8,752 nucleotides of DNA from Microcaldota archaeon (GTDB lineage: Archaea; Micrarchaeota; Micrarchaeia; Micrarchaeales; Micrarchaeaceae): assembly GCA_021812205.1 (NCBI GenBank), contig JAKAOJ010000010.1, positions 1 through 8,752 of the forward strand, written 5' to 3'. The notes under the pieces were generated by a model. The model did no database searches, was not told where the DNA came from, and saw only the letters and a list, made by a program, of their open reading frames with translations. The position numbers were made by a program, and so were the translations under genes. Shown piece after piece: positions 1 through 6,453 of this stretch. The first letter of the stretch is position 1. Each line of letters begins with the position of its first letter.

Positions 1-578
1 AGCTCAACTACTATATCTACATTGTTTGTTAATGGGTTATTTGCTAAAAAAGTTTTAGTAAAATTTGGAGCCCGGATATTAATATTCCAACTTTTTTTAC
101 TCTTATTGATTAGTTGGATTGAAACAGAAACTACGCTATTTGGTACTAATGAAATTTGCGTTTTATTTTTTATATAGTCCTGCTCATACCACACAAAATA
201 ACTAGGGTAATAAAGATTAAATTGTGGCATGCTCAAATTATCAATTTCAATCCCCGACTGAATTAATGTATTCATCGGAGTAGAATAACCACCAAGCCCT
301 AACCATATAGATATTCCTTCATTTTTGGCTATTGGAGTATGAAAAGTCGAAGGTATAATAAATGTTCCGTTAACACCCTCAATTTTTAAATTTGCATTTT
401 GTAAAATGCCTACATATCCAACCCATCCTCCATACTGTGGATTCATTACATAAGTATAATTTGTTTGCCCACACAAAATATTGGTTGATTGAAAAGAACT
501 CTCATAAATCAAATAAATTGCTACGACAAGAACTACTACAATGCAGGCATAGTAAATCCTTCTCCCTTTTTTACTCAC
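1..578 (-). CDS. Membrane-anchored G1-family (glutamic/eqolisin, Peptidase_A4) protease, C-terminus beyond window
   Basis: A continuous minus-strand frame reads from a GTG at 578 to the left edge (192 codons, no stop in view). An in-frame TAA lies at 590-588, so the GTG is the first plausible start. Residues 3-7 are basic (KKGRR) and residues 9-24 are a hydrophobic helix, giving a signal anchor with the rest outside the cell. The body shows the G1 peptidase blocks in order: W52-V-G-Y, G71-T-F-I-I-P, W92-L-G-L-G-G, L105-I-Q107-S-G and W130-Y-E. In fungal scytalidoglutamic peptidase the matching Gln (Q53) is catalytic, and these enzymes cleave proteins at acid pH. The partner Glu lies about 83 residues after Gln in that enzyme. 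Here the corresponding position is Asp188, within V-D-I-V-V-E, just before the edge. Several N-x-S/T sequons are present (N70, N114, N138, N158, N172). The gene is much more AT-rich than the rest of the window, suggesting transfer. The family call rests on remembered motifs, not a search. Confidence 0.75.
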   Translation of the reverse strand, partial: MSKKGRRIYYACIVVVLVVAIYLIYESSFQSTNILCGQTNYTYVMNPQYGGWVGYVGILQNANLKIEGVNGTFIIPSTFHTPIAKNEGISIWLGLGGYSTPMNTLIQSGIEIDNLSMPQFNLYYPSYFVWYEQDYIKNKTQISLVPNSVVSVSIQLINKSKKSWNINIRAPNFTKTFLANNPLTNNVDIVVE

Positions 579-597
579 AAAAACTATTTATCATTTA

Positions 598-606
598 TGT
601 ATTTAA
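598..606 (-). promoter_or_regulatory. TATA-like box for the G1 protease gene
   Basis: On the minus strand the sequence reads TTAAATAC, centred about 24 nt upstream of the GTG at 578. That is the spacing expected if transcription starts at or next to the start codon, so the message would be leaderless. No ribosome-binding motif is seen between box and start. The surrounding DNA is AT-rich, so a chance match is possible. Confidence 0.45.
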
Positions 607-642
607 TTACTTCTAAAAACGAAAAATGTGGCTCCGCCAGGC

Positions 643-650
643 ATAAATAT
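643..650 (+). promoter_or_regulatory. TATA-like box for the gene at 694
   Basis: ATAAATAT here would place transcription start near 672, giving a leader of about 22 nt that contains the GTGAT motif at 684-688. A second TATA-like string (TATAAT, 666-671) sits about 25 nt before the ATG and would instead give a leaderless message. The sequence alone does not decide between them. Confidence 0.4.
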
Positions 651-683
651 CTCCAGTACAGCAAGTATAATGCATAAATGCGT

Positions 684-688
684 GTGAT
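684..688 (+). promoter_or_regulatory. Ribosome-binding motif GTGAT for the gene at 694
   Basis: GTGAT lies 5 nt before the ATG at 694. It is complementary to the AUCAC part of the usual archaeal 16S rRNA 3' tail. The same motif precedes the starts at 2143 and 7209, which supports this start choice. Confidence 0.45.
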
Positions 689-693
689 TTTCA

Positions 694-1089
694 ATGCAGA
701 CCACAACGGAAACGCCAAGCCACAGAAAGATGAGGGAATACATTGAAAAGAACTTTGACCCTCAGTGCAAGGCTGCGGTCGACGCGCTTTCCGAAAAGTT
801 TGACGGCAAGGTGCCAGCAAAAGTCCTCAATCCAAAACTAGAGGGCATACGCGGCACAGCATCGGCGATGCGCAGCACCTTCCTGTCCTATTCCAACGAC
901 CTGCTCTCAAAGGGCAGGATGGACATAGTGGATGCCGCACGCGATGCGTTTGTCAGCGTGATAAAGAATGCCGCGTCCCAGCCGAACTGGTTTGCCGCCA
1001 TGGGTGTTGCGGCAGCCTTCGCCGCCGACCCTGTCTTCGGAACCGAATCCCTGCCCATGGAATGCTTCAAGATATCGATGCGCGGGTAA
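694..1089 (+). CDS. Small unknown, probably helical protein (131 aa)
   Basis: I do not recognise this protein. It is 131 residues long, mixed in charge and likely alpha-helical. A charged helix at residues 10-35 is followed by a middle rich in Ser, Ala and Lys and a short hydrophobic stretch near residues 99-111 (W99-F-A-A-M-G-V then Ala-rich), too weak to call a membrane helix. It has no visible catalytic motif or Cys cluster. The base composition is GC-rich like the genes to the right and unlike the AT-rich protease gene it diverges from. The start is supported by upstream TATA-like strings and a GTGAT motif. Its TAA ends 10 nt from the stop of the convergent agmatinase gene. The minus-strand frame opposite (888-1130) has the look of a shadow. 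Reality as a gene is likely; function is unknown. Confidence 0.65.
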   Translation: MQTTTETPSHRKMREYIEKNFDPQCKAAVDALSEKFDGKVPAKVLNPKLEGIRGTASAMRSTFLSYSNDLLSKGRMDIVDAARDAFVSVIKNAASQPNWFAAMGVAAAFAADPVFGTESLPMECFKISMRG

Positions 1090-1099
1090 GTGCGCCCGC

Positions 1100-1990
1100 T
1101 CATGTCTTCTCCTGCCCTTTCAGCGCGCATCCTATGACGTGATAGGCCAGCTTGGCTGCCAGGTAATTAGGGGCTGCCAGCCCTGGTATCGGGCTGAGCT
1201 CTGTAATGTCAAACCCTAGAAGCTTCTTCCTTTCCAGTACCTTCCCTATTATTGCCGTAAGCTCGGCATAGCGCATGCCTGCAGGCTCGGGGGTGCCTAC
1301 GCTGGGCATCTCGGCAGGGTCAAGCACGTCTAGGTCTATTGTTATGTAAATGTCGTCGCCCAAGCCTGCGCACGCCCTCTTGGCTATCTCGTCTGCTCCC
1401 ATGCCCTGCATGTCCTTCATGTAGAGTGTGTCCTTCGAGCGGCTCTTGTCCTTGGCATCCTCCTCGCTTATGCTCCTCACTCCTATGCTGTAGCACCTGC
1501 CCGCAAGCTCCCTTGCACGGGCCATGACGCAGGCATGCGAGTACTTGGTGCCCATGAATTCGTCGCGCGAGTCCGAATGTGCGTCGAAGTGCAGCACGCT
1601 GAACTTCCTGCCGAGCTTCTTAAGGGCGTTCATCGGCCCCAGCGCCACTGTGTGCTCGCCCCCAAGGACAAGCGGCATCTTGCCGTCAGAGATTATCAGC
1701 TCTGCCTCCCTGGCTATCCTGGCTACGGTGCGCTCTGGCGAGCCCATGTCCGGCTCAAGCTCCTCAGTAGTGTACACGCCGGCGCTCGCAGGAGTCCACC
1801 CCAGCGCTTCGCTGTAGAGCTCCATGCTTCTGCTGGCTTCTATGATTGCGTGCGGGCCATGCCTCGTGCCAGTGCCGTAGCTGACGGTAGAGTCATAAGG
1901 CACGGGCAGGGCCACGACCTTGGCGCTGCCGTAGTCCTGTTCCTCAATACCAAACAGGTTGTACGGCGGCAGGGCGTGCAGCAGCTTCAT
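1100..1990 (-). CDS. speB: Agmatinase-family ureohydrolase (arginase/agmatinase superfamily)
   Basis: This 296-residue protein carries all three arginase-superfamily signatures. They are L-G-G-E-H113 (residues 109-113), F135-D136-A-H138-S-D140, and T217-I-D219-L-D221 leading into D224-P and a GTPEP loop. The ligands of the two-manganese centre (H113, D136, H138, D140, D219, D221) are all present. A C-terminal F260-D-I-T-E-L-S-P block matches the usual end of the family, and the length is normal for agmatinases. Agmatinase hydrolyses agmatine to putrescine and urea, the archaeal route to polyamines, which also feed hypusine formation on the translation factor aIF5A. It acts in the cytoplasm. 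No arginine decarboxylase or spermidine synthase gene is adjacent. Substrate is inferred from family; guanidinobutyrase or another ureohydrolase remains possible. The ATG at 1990 follows a TATA-like box at 2022-2028. Confidence 0.88.
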   Translation of the reverse strand: MKLLHALPPYNLFGIEEQDYGSAKVVALPVPYDSTVSYGTGTRHGPHAIIEASRSMELYSEALGWTPASAGVYTTEELEPDMGSPERTVARIAREAELIISDGKMPLVLGGEHTVALGPMNALKKLGRKFSVLHFDAHSDSRDEFMGTKYSHACVMARARELAGRCYSIGVRSISEEDAKDKSRSKDTLYMKDMQGMGADEIAKRACAGLGDDIYITIDLDVLDPAEMPSVGTPEPAGMRYAELTAIIGKVLERKKLLGFDITELSPIPGLAAPNYLAAKLAYHVIGCALKGQEKT

Positions 1991-2021
1991 TGGCTCACGG
2001 CAGTTTATTGCCCAGGAAAAT

Positions 2022-2028
2022 CTATAAG
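2022..2028 (-). promoter_or_regulatory. TATA-like box for the agmatinase gene
   Basis: CTTATAG on the minus strand is centred about 35 nt before the ATG at 1990, which would give a leader of roughly 10 nt. No clear ribosome-binding motif is seen in that short leader. Confidence 0.4.
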
Positions 2029-2102
2029 CATGCGAGTAGCGTGCTGCTTAAGAAATACATAAAATCAAATTTATATGACATGAGACGAACACCAAGCAAG
2101 CC

Positions 2103-2110
2103 TTTTAAAG
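2103..2110 (+). promoter_or_regulatory. TATA-like box for the membrane protein gene at 2143
   Basis: TTTTAAAG here would place transcription start near 2132, just ahead of the GTGAT motif at 2134-2138, giving a leader of about 10 nt. A stronger-looking TATA string (TTTATATG, 2070-2077) lies further upstream and would give a leader of about 45 nt. Either could be used. Confidence 0.35.
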
Positions 2111-2133
2111 GATTGCAAGACCAGTCATTAAAT

Positions 2134-2138
2134 GTGAT
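2134..2138 (+). promoter_or_regulatory. Ribosome-binding motif GTGAT deciding the start at 2143
   Basis: GTGAT sits 4 nt before the ATG at 2143 and matches the archaeal 16S rRNA tail. The open frame extends in-frame upstream to 1990. The added 51 codons overlap both TATA-like strings and lack coding character, so this motif points to 2143 as the true start. Confidence 0.5.
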
Positions 2139-2142
2139 TGAA

Positions 2143-2505
2143 ATGGCGAAAGGAAGTAGATCGAACCCAACGGCATTCGTGCTGCAGTTCATAGGCAGCA
2201 TCATCTATCTGGCCTTGGTCTACCTGCTCTCCACGGGCAGCGTGGCCTTCGGACAGGCGGTAAGCACGATCTGGCTGCCGTTGCTGTATGCAGGCGCAGT
2301 GGTGAGCTCGATAATCCTGTTCATAGTCAGCTTCACGTACCTGCTGCAGGGTGCCGGCCACAAGTTCGGCATGGCTGCAGGATGCGCGGCTGTCACGGCA
2401 GGATTCACCCTGATAGCACTGAGCCTTGGCAGCACTGCATACCTCACGGCTGCGATAATCGGCTTCATAATAGCCGTGATCGGCGCCGGACTGGGCCAGG
2501 AATAA
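2143..2505 (+). CDS. Small four-helix membrane protein of unknown function (120 aa)
   Basis: The product has a short basic, polar N-terminus (M-A-K-G-S-R-S-N) and four likely membrane helices, at about residues 12-31, 42-66, 74-95 and 98-117. Connecting loops are very short, and a lone G-H-K between helices 2 and 3 is the main internal charge. It is rich in Ala, Gly, Ile and Ser, and no catalytic or metal-binding motif is seen. I cannot name a family; it may be lineage-specific. It diverges from the agmatinase gene and is followed within 10 bases by a T-rich terminator, so it appears to be a single-gene transcript. The start at 2143 is chosen over an in-frame ATG at 1990 because promoter-like DNA occupies 2070-2110 and GTGAT precedes 2143. 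Confidence 0.75.
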   Translation: MAKGSRSNPTAFVLQFIGSIIYLALVYLLSTGSVAFGQAVSTIWLPLLYAGAVVSSIILFIVSFTYLLQGAGHKFGMAAGCAAVTAGFTLIALSLGSTAYLTAAIIGFIIAVIGAGLGQE

Positions 2506-2510
2506 ACAGG

Positions 2511-2542
2511 TTTTCCCTTTCTTTTATCTCTTTTTTCTTTTT
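2511..2542 (+). terminator. T-rich archaeal terminator after the membrane protein gene
   Basis: The non-template strand has four runs of T (4, 4, 6 and 5 long) broken by a few C, A and other bases, starting 6 nt after the stop at 2505. Archaeal RNA polymerase commonly stops at such oligo-T tracts without a hairpin. Confidence 0.6.
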
Positions 2543-2583
2543 AAAGCAGGCCAGGCGCAGCCCTGCTGCCGCGATACGAAAGG

Positions 2584-2592
2584 CTTTTATAT
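2584..2592 (+). promoter_or_regulatory. TATA-like box for the gene at 2640
   Basis: CTTTTATAT here implies transcription start near 2615 and a leader of about 25 nt. That leader contains a G-run (AGGGGG, 2624-2629) about 10 nt before the ATG, which may act as a ribosome-binding site. Confidence 0.5.
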
Positions 2593-2639
2593 CTGATGCT
2601 ATCTAATACCCTAACTTTTACACAGGGGGCAAAGAAACA

Positions 2640-3308
2640 ATGGATAACGCAGACGACTTCCAGTTGTTTGTGGAAAGCAGCAGGCAGCCAAGGGAAAAGC
2701 ATAGCCATGCCTCATCCGTTCAGGTGACGGCTGAAGCCTCGCTTAAGAACCTGATAAGGACTAGGACAGAGCAGCCGCAGGCGAAGGCGGTGCGCAGCAG
2801 CGCGCCGGCAGAGAGGCAGGCGGCAGCTGGCGTGCTGGTCGAGGAGCACATCAGGGAATATCTGAGCAGGCCGAAAGAGCCCAGCAAGAAGCCCGCGATA
2901 GTGATTGTCCACGATTTCAGGCCTGGGAATGTGCTGGCGCACGACGTCCAGAGCTCGCTGACCGGCTACTGGAACGACCCGGCATGGCGCTTCTATGATG
3001 TGTACAGCGACAAGAATGCAGCCGCAACTCCAGATCAGCAGGCGCGCCGCCTGCAGCCGGCCCTGATAAGCACTGCAGTCTACGCCGCGACAGGCATAGC
3101 AAAGCGCGGAAAGGCCGTGCTGGCATCGGCAGGCAGCACACCCAGACTCCACAAGGCGTTTATGGCAGCACTGAAGGCAGCCGGAAGGGCCAGCAGCCAG
3201 CAGTCTCCCAGGGAGCGTCTGAAGTTCACAGAATGGGACAAGGGCTCGATAGTATTCCGCACCCTAGAGCGCCGCAGGTCGATAAGGGCAGGCTGGAGGC
3301 CTTCATAG
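2640..3308 (+). CDS. Unknown protein with basic disordered N-terminal region (222 aa)
   Basis: I do not recognise this protein. Residues 1-80 are polar, rich in Ser, Gln, Arg and Ala, and look disordered apart from a possible amphipathic helix at 64-77. Residues 85-122 look folded: a strand-like P85-A-I-V-I-V-H-D-F run and an aromatic cluster (Y110-W111, W116, F118-Y119). A helical Ala-rich middle follows (140-182), and the end is basic (R210-R-R-S-I-R-A-G-W-R). There is no membrane helix, signal peptide or known catalytic motif. The basic ends would suit a nucleic-acid-associated protein, but that is only inference. It has its own TATA-like box and lies 50 bp upstream of the Hel308-like helicase on the same strand, so a functional link is possible but unproven. 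The 146-residue antisense frame inside it looks like a shadow. Confidence 0.7.
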   Translation: MDNADDFQLFVESSRQPREKHSHASSVQVTAEASLKNLIRTRTEQPQAKAVRSSAPAERQAAAGVLVEEHIREYLSRPKEPSKKPAIVIVHDFRPGNVLAHDVQSSLTGYWNDPAWRFYDVYSDKNAAATPDQQARRLQPALISTAVYAATGIAKRGKAVLASAGSTPRLHKAFMAALKAAGRASSQQSPRERLKFTEWDKGSIVFRTLERRRSIRAGWRPS

Positions 3309-3329
3309 CCTGAGCAGTTCAGAAAGCTA

Positions 3330-3335
3330 CTTATT
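3330..3335 (+). promoter_or_regulatory. TATA-like box for the helicase gene
   Basis: CTTATT is centred about 27 nt before the ATG at 3359, consistent with a leaderless message. It is a weak box; read-through from the gene ending at 3308 is also possible. Confidence 0.35.
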
Positions 3336-3358
3336 CCTTTGAAGCCCAATGGCTAGCG

Positions 3359-5473
3359 ATGGATGTAACCGACATCAGGCCGATGGTCCCCCGCGAGGTC
3401 GTCGAATCGCTTGAAGCCAGGGGCATCAGCGCATTTACCCCGCCGCAGGCAGCTGCCATAGAAAAGGGACTGCTGGCCGGCAGGAACATGCTGGTTGCGT
3501 CTCCAACCGCAAGCGGGAAGACGCTCGTGGCAGAGCTTGCGTGTGTCAATGCAATACTCTCGAAGGGCAAGAAGGCGCTCTACATAGCCCCGATGAGGGC
3601 GCTGGTCAGCGAGAAGTACAACGAGTTCAAGGCAGCGTACCCCTACATAAAGACTGCTATTTCGATGGGGGATCTCGACGCTTCGGACATGTGGCTCTCG
3701 GAATACGAAATGATATTCGTGTCAACAGAGAAGCTTGACAGCCTGATAAGGCATAAGATATCCTGGCTGCCCCAGGTCGGCTGCATAGTCTTCGACGAGA
3801 TACATATGCTTGGAGAGCCGGACCGCGGGCCCACGCTCGAGCTCCTGATAACCAAGCTGTCCGAGATGGCGAGCGCCCAGCTCATAGCGCTGAGCGCCAC
3901 GATAGGCAACCCCAAGGAACTTGCAGAATGGCTGAAGGCGGAGCTCGTAGTCAGCGACTACAGGCCTGTAAAGCTGAGGAAGGGCATAGTCAGCGACGGT
4001 TCCGTGTACTACGGCGACGAGGACAAGGAGGAGCTTGCCGGGAAGAGCGCAATACCTGAGATACGCGTGCTGGAGGACACGCTGGAAAAGAAGAAGCAGG
4101 TGCTCATATTCTACGCATCGAAGCGCAACACCGAGGCAGGCGCGGTGAGGCTGGCGCCACACATCAGGAAGCTGCTGACGCAGAAGGAGGTCGAGGAGCT
4201 TGCGAAGGTGAGCGACAAGGTCCTTGGCGCGCTGGAGCGGCCGACTGCACAGTGCGTCAAGCTGGCTGAGCAGGTGAAGAGCGGCGTAGCGTTCCACCAT
4301 TCCGGGCTGATGAATGCACAGCGCTTCGCCGTAGAGGATGCCTTCAAGAACAACCTGATAAAGGCTGTATGCTCTACGACGACATTGGGCATGGGCGTAA
4401 ACCTGCCTGCGCACACGGTGCTGATACGCGACATACACAGGCACAACGGCATCAGCGCTGACCGCATAGGCGTGAACGAGGTCATGCAGCTGTTCGGCAG
4501 AGCCGGGCGGCCAAAGTACGACAAAGAGGGCAGGGCACTGCTTATAGCAACTTCGAAGTACGACGTCATATCGCTGTACAAAAGCTATCTCGAGGCCGAG
4601 GCTGAGCCAATCGATTCTAATCTCGGCGTAGTGCCGATACTGAGGACTCACCTGCTGGCATTCATAGCAGAGGACTTCCTAAACGACGTAAGCTCCATAC
4701 ATGGCTTCATAAGGAAGACATTCTACGGCCACCAGTATGGCGACAACCTTCACATGAAAAATGTCATAGGGCAGGTCCTCGACGACCTGGATGCCTGGGG
4801 TTTCATAGAGGCTGCCGCTAAGGGCTCCTACATTGCGACAAAGATAGGCAAGCGCGTATCTGAGCTTTACATAGACCCGATGTCTGCGAAGTGGATACTT
4901 GATTCGCTTGACATGGCGGCTGATCCGCTCGGCATACTCTACATGGTGTCAAATACTGTGGAGATGCGCCCCTACATACGCCCAACCGAGGAGGCGGAGG
5001 CGCAGTTCGTTATGAGGAGAGCGATGAACAAGGGCGTATACCTGTATGCCAACGGCATTGACTACGGCTCCTACGACCCAGTGGCCGCGTTCAGCACTGC
5101 GCTGATGCTCAATGACTGGATGGATGAGCTCGACGAGAACAGCCTGGTGAAAAAGTACGCCACTACGCCGGGTGCCCTCTTCTCGAAGCTGATGAACGCC
5201 GACTGGCTCATGTACTCGGCGGTAGAGCTGGCCAAGGCATCGAGGAAATCGGCGCACTCGCTTATCGACACGCGCGTCCGCCTGCGCTACGGGATAAAGG
5301 AGGAGCTGCTAGACCTGGTGCGCCTCGAGCAGATAGGAAGGGCAAGGGCGCGCAGGCTTTTCAACAACGGCATAAAGCGCGTGTCGGACATACGCGCCAA
5401 CAGGGAGAAGGTCATACTGCTTCTTGGCCCAGAGATAGCTCAGAAAGTATTCTCGCAGCTTGGCGGCACCTGA
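3359..5473 (+). CDS. hel308: Hel308/Ski2-like superfamily 2 DNA helicase (704 aa)
   Basis: A full-length ATP-dependent helicase with every superfamily 2 motif visible. These are a Q-motif around F26-T-P-P-Q30; Walker A P49-T-A-S-G-K54-T55; motif Ia A77-P-M-R-A-L; DEIH at 146-149; S179-A-T; motif IV region V248-L-I-F-Y-A-S-K; H313-H-S-G-L; motif V T341-T-L-G-M-G-V-N-L-P; and motif VI Q377-L-F-G-R-A-G-R-P. After the two RecA-like domains come a winged-helix and ratchet region (roughly 400-640) and a C-terminal helix-hairpin-helix (about 655-690, with G660-R-A-R-A-R). That layout and length match archaeal Hel308, a 3'-5' helicase that remodels stalled replication forks. A more general Ski2-like role cannot be excluded. 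The start has a TATA-like box 27 nt upstream and no ribosome-binding motif. The long antisense frame at 3722-4651 is a coding shadow. Confidence 0.93.
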   Translation: MDVTDIRPMVPREVVESLEARGISAFTPPQAAAIEKGLLAGRNMLVASPTASGKTLVAELACVNAILSKGKKALYIAPMRALVSEKYNEFKAAYPYIKTAISMGDLDASDMWLSEYEMIFVSTEKLDSLIRHKISWLPQVGCIVFDEIHMLGEPDRGPTLELLITKLSEMASAQLIALSATIGNPKELAEWLKAELVVSDYRPVKLRKGIVSDGSVYYGDEDKEELAGKSAIPEIRVLEDTLEKKKQVLIFYASKRNTEAGAVRLAPHIRKLLTQKEVEELAKVSDKVLGALERPTAQCVKLAEQVKSGVAFHHSGLMNAQRFAVEDAFKNNLIKAVCSTTTLGMGVNLPAHTVLIRDIHRHNGISADRIGVNEVMQLFGRAGRPKYDKEGRALLIATSKYDVISLYKSYLEAEAEPIDSNLGVVPILRTHLLAFIAEDFLNDVSSIHGFIRKTFYGHQYGDNLHMKNVIGQVLDDLDAWGFIEAAAKGSYIATKIGKRVSELYIDPMSAKWILDSLDMAADPLGILYMVSNTVEMRPYIRPTEEAEAQFVMRRAMNKGVYLYANGIDYGSYDPVAAFSTALMLNDWMDELDENSLVKKYATTPGALFSKLMNADWLMYSAVELAKASRKSAHSLIDTRVRLRYGIKEELLDLVRLEQIGRARARRLFNNGIKRVSDIRANREKVILLLGPEIAQKVFSQLGGT

Positions 5474-5483
5474 GCTGCTCAGG
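5469..5483. repeat. Perfect 7-bp dyad across the helicase stop codon
   Basis: CCTGAGC T GCTCAGG is a perfect inverted repeat with a one-base centre. It overlaps the helicase TGA (5471-5473) and lies about 25 bp before the TATA-like box of the next gene. A related string, CCTGAGCAGTTCAG, occurs at 3309-3322, ahead of the helicase gene (12 of 14 positions alike). A regulator-binding site is possible; a one-base loop makes an RNA hairpin unlikely. Confidence 0.4.
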
Positions 5484-5507
5484 CACGCCCGCACGCAAAG
5501 TGAAAGG

Positions 5508-5514
5508 ATAAATA
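5508..5514 (+). promoter_or_regulatory. TATA-like box for the HTH regulator gene
   Basis: ATAAATA in a GC-rich surround is centred 25 nt before the ATG at 5536, the spacing expected for a leaderless archaeal message. This is the clearest such box in the window. Confidence 0.6.
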
Positions 5515-5535
5515 CATGCGCGGGAAATCCAAATC

Positions 5536-6423
5536 ATGCGAAGGAGGTCTCTTGTCGAAAGCAGCACAAGGCTTGTGGAGCGCGAGGGCTACGCCAGCGT
5601 GCGCGCAGACGAGCTCCGCTCTTTCTTCGACATGATCGTGGAGAAGCACGGCAGCCTGTACATAATCAAGTTCATGGAGAACATCGACGCGCTGGCGCCT
5701 GCAGAAGCCACGGCGCTGGGCAAGCTCGGTGCGTTCCTCGACGGCAGCGTGCTGGTGGTCGGCGACAGGTGCAGGACGGGCAGGCTGCGCCATAGCACGG
5801 CATTCACGCGCCACGGCGTTACGTGCATATCCGGCGAGTCGCTGGAGGAGGCGCTGCACGGCAGGATAAGGAAGCGTGCTGCCAGGTTCGTTTCGGACCG
5901 CAGCGAGATAGACGGCCATGAGCTGCAGAGGCTGAGGAGACTATACGGCCTGAGCATGAGAAGGCTGGCCGAGCATGTTGGCATTTCCAAGGACAGCATA
6001 CTGCGCTACGAGTCCCGCAGTGGAAGCGTAACGCCTGAGAACCTAAAGAAGCTCGAGGGATTCTTCGGCAGCGGTCTGGACCGCGGGCTGCAAGCAGGCG
6101 CTGCCATGCCAGCACGCTACAGCGCCTTCATGAACACAGGGATGAAGGCTGCAAGGCTTGACATGGATCCATTTGCAACAGTGATAAAGGGCCGCGCAAG
6201 GTACGAGACCGGCCGCGAGGCCAACTACCGCACAATGAGGAAGTGGGCAGTGCTCTACAGGGCGCTTAACGATCTCCTTGGCGACTACCAATTTTTCGTT
6301 ACCGCGAAGAAAAGGCGTGGCAGTGCTATAGATGGCGTGCCTTTGATAGCAAGGGAAGAGCTTGAGGCTGCGTGCGGAGAGGAAGGGCTGCGCGAGCTTA
6401 TATACGAGAACTCAAAGTACTGA
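5536..6423 (+). CDS. COG1395-type archaeal HTH transcriptional regulator (295 aa)
   Basis: A 295-residue protein matching, from memory, the archaeal family of putative HTH regulators (COG1395). An N-terminal domain of about 120 residues contains F46-M-E-N-I-D, L73-V-V-G and R92-H-G-V-T segments typical of the family. A Cro/C1-type helix-turn-helix follows at about 129-177 (L130-Q-R-L-R, then S140-M-R-R-L-A-E-H-V-G-I-S-K-D-S-I and a Y-E at 158-159). A C-terminal domain ends with K264-K-R-R-G-S-A-I-D-G-V-P-L. Its targets are unknown. The N-terminal half is rich in Arg. The gene follows the helicase by 62 bp on the same strand but has its own TATA-like box. Its end converges on the membrane-protein gene with a 30-bp gap. 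Autoregulation through the nearby dyad at 5469-5483 is conceivable but is only a guess. Confidence 0.82.
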   Translation: MRRRSLVESSTRLVEREGYASVRADELRSFFDMIVEKHGSLYIIKFMENIDALAPAEATALGKLGAFLDGSVLVVGDRCRTGRLRHSTAFTRHGVTCISGESLEEALHGRIRKRAARFVSDRSEIDGHELQRLRRLYGLSMRRLAEHVGISKDSILRYESRSGSVTPENLKKLEGFFGSGLDRGLQAGAAMPARYSAFMNTGMKAARLDMDPFATVIKGRARYETGREANYRTMRKWAVLYRALNDLLGDYQFFVTAKKRRGSAIDGVPLIAREELEAACGEEGLRELIYENSKY

Positions 6424-6453
6424 TTATGAAGGCAAAGCATCAGATGCGGCCTA

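Noticed and set aside
392..820. Short open frames on either strand in the AT-rich region and across the 600-690 gap (392-616, 489-677, 584-820)
   Set aside because: The minus-strand G1 protease frame explains 1-578, and these fragments are out of frame with it or overlap promoter DNA without coding character.
1535..2062. Plus-strand open frame opposite the agmatinase gene
   Set aside because: It lies antisense to a protein with all arginase signatures, has no promoter or ribosome-binding motif, and its translation shows no domain.
1990..2142. In-frame 51-codon upstream extension of the four-helix membrane protein
   Set aside because: It starts at the agmatinase start codon, contains the promoter-like strings and reads as non-coding. 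GTGAT and a clean membrane-protein N-terminus support 2143.
2546..2566. GCAGG...CCTGC inverted repeat between 2505 and 2640
   Set aside because: The arms are only 5 bp with an 11-base loop, it lies after the T-rich terminator, and no small-RNA box motifs surround it.
3722..4651. Long minus-strand open frame (309 codons) inside the helicase gene
   Set aside because: The plus strand encodes a complete helicase with all motifs. The antisense translation is rich in Arg, Leu, Tyr and His with no recognisable domain, which is typical of a shadow in GC-rich coding DNA.
5479..5999. Two minus-strand open frames (5479-5919 and 5589-5999) opposite the HTH regulator
   Set aside because: Both are antisense to a gene with a clear Cro/C1 helix-turn-helix and its own TATA-like box; their translations look random.
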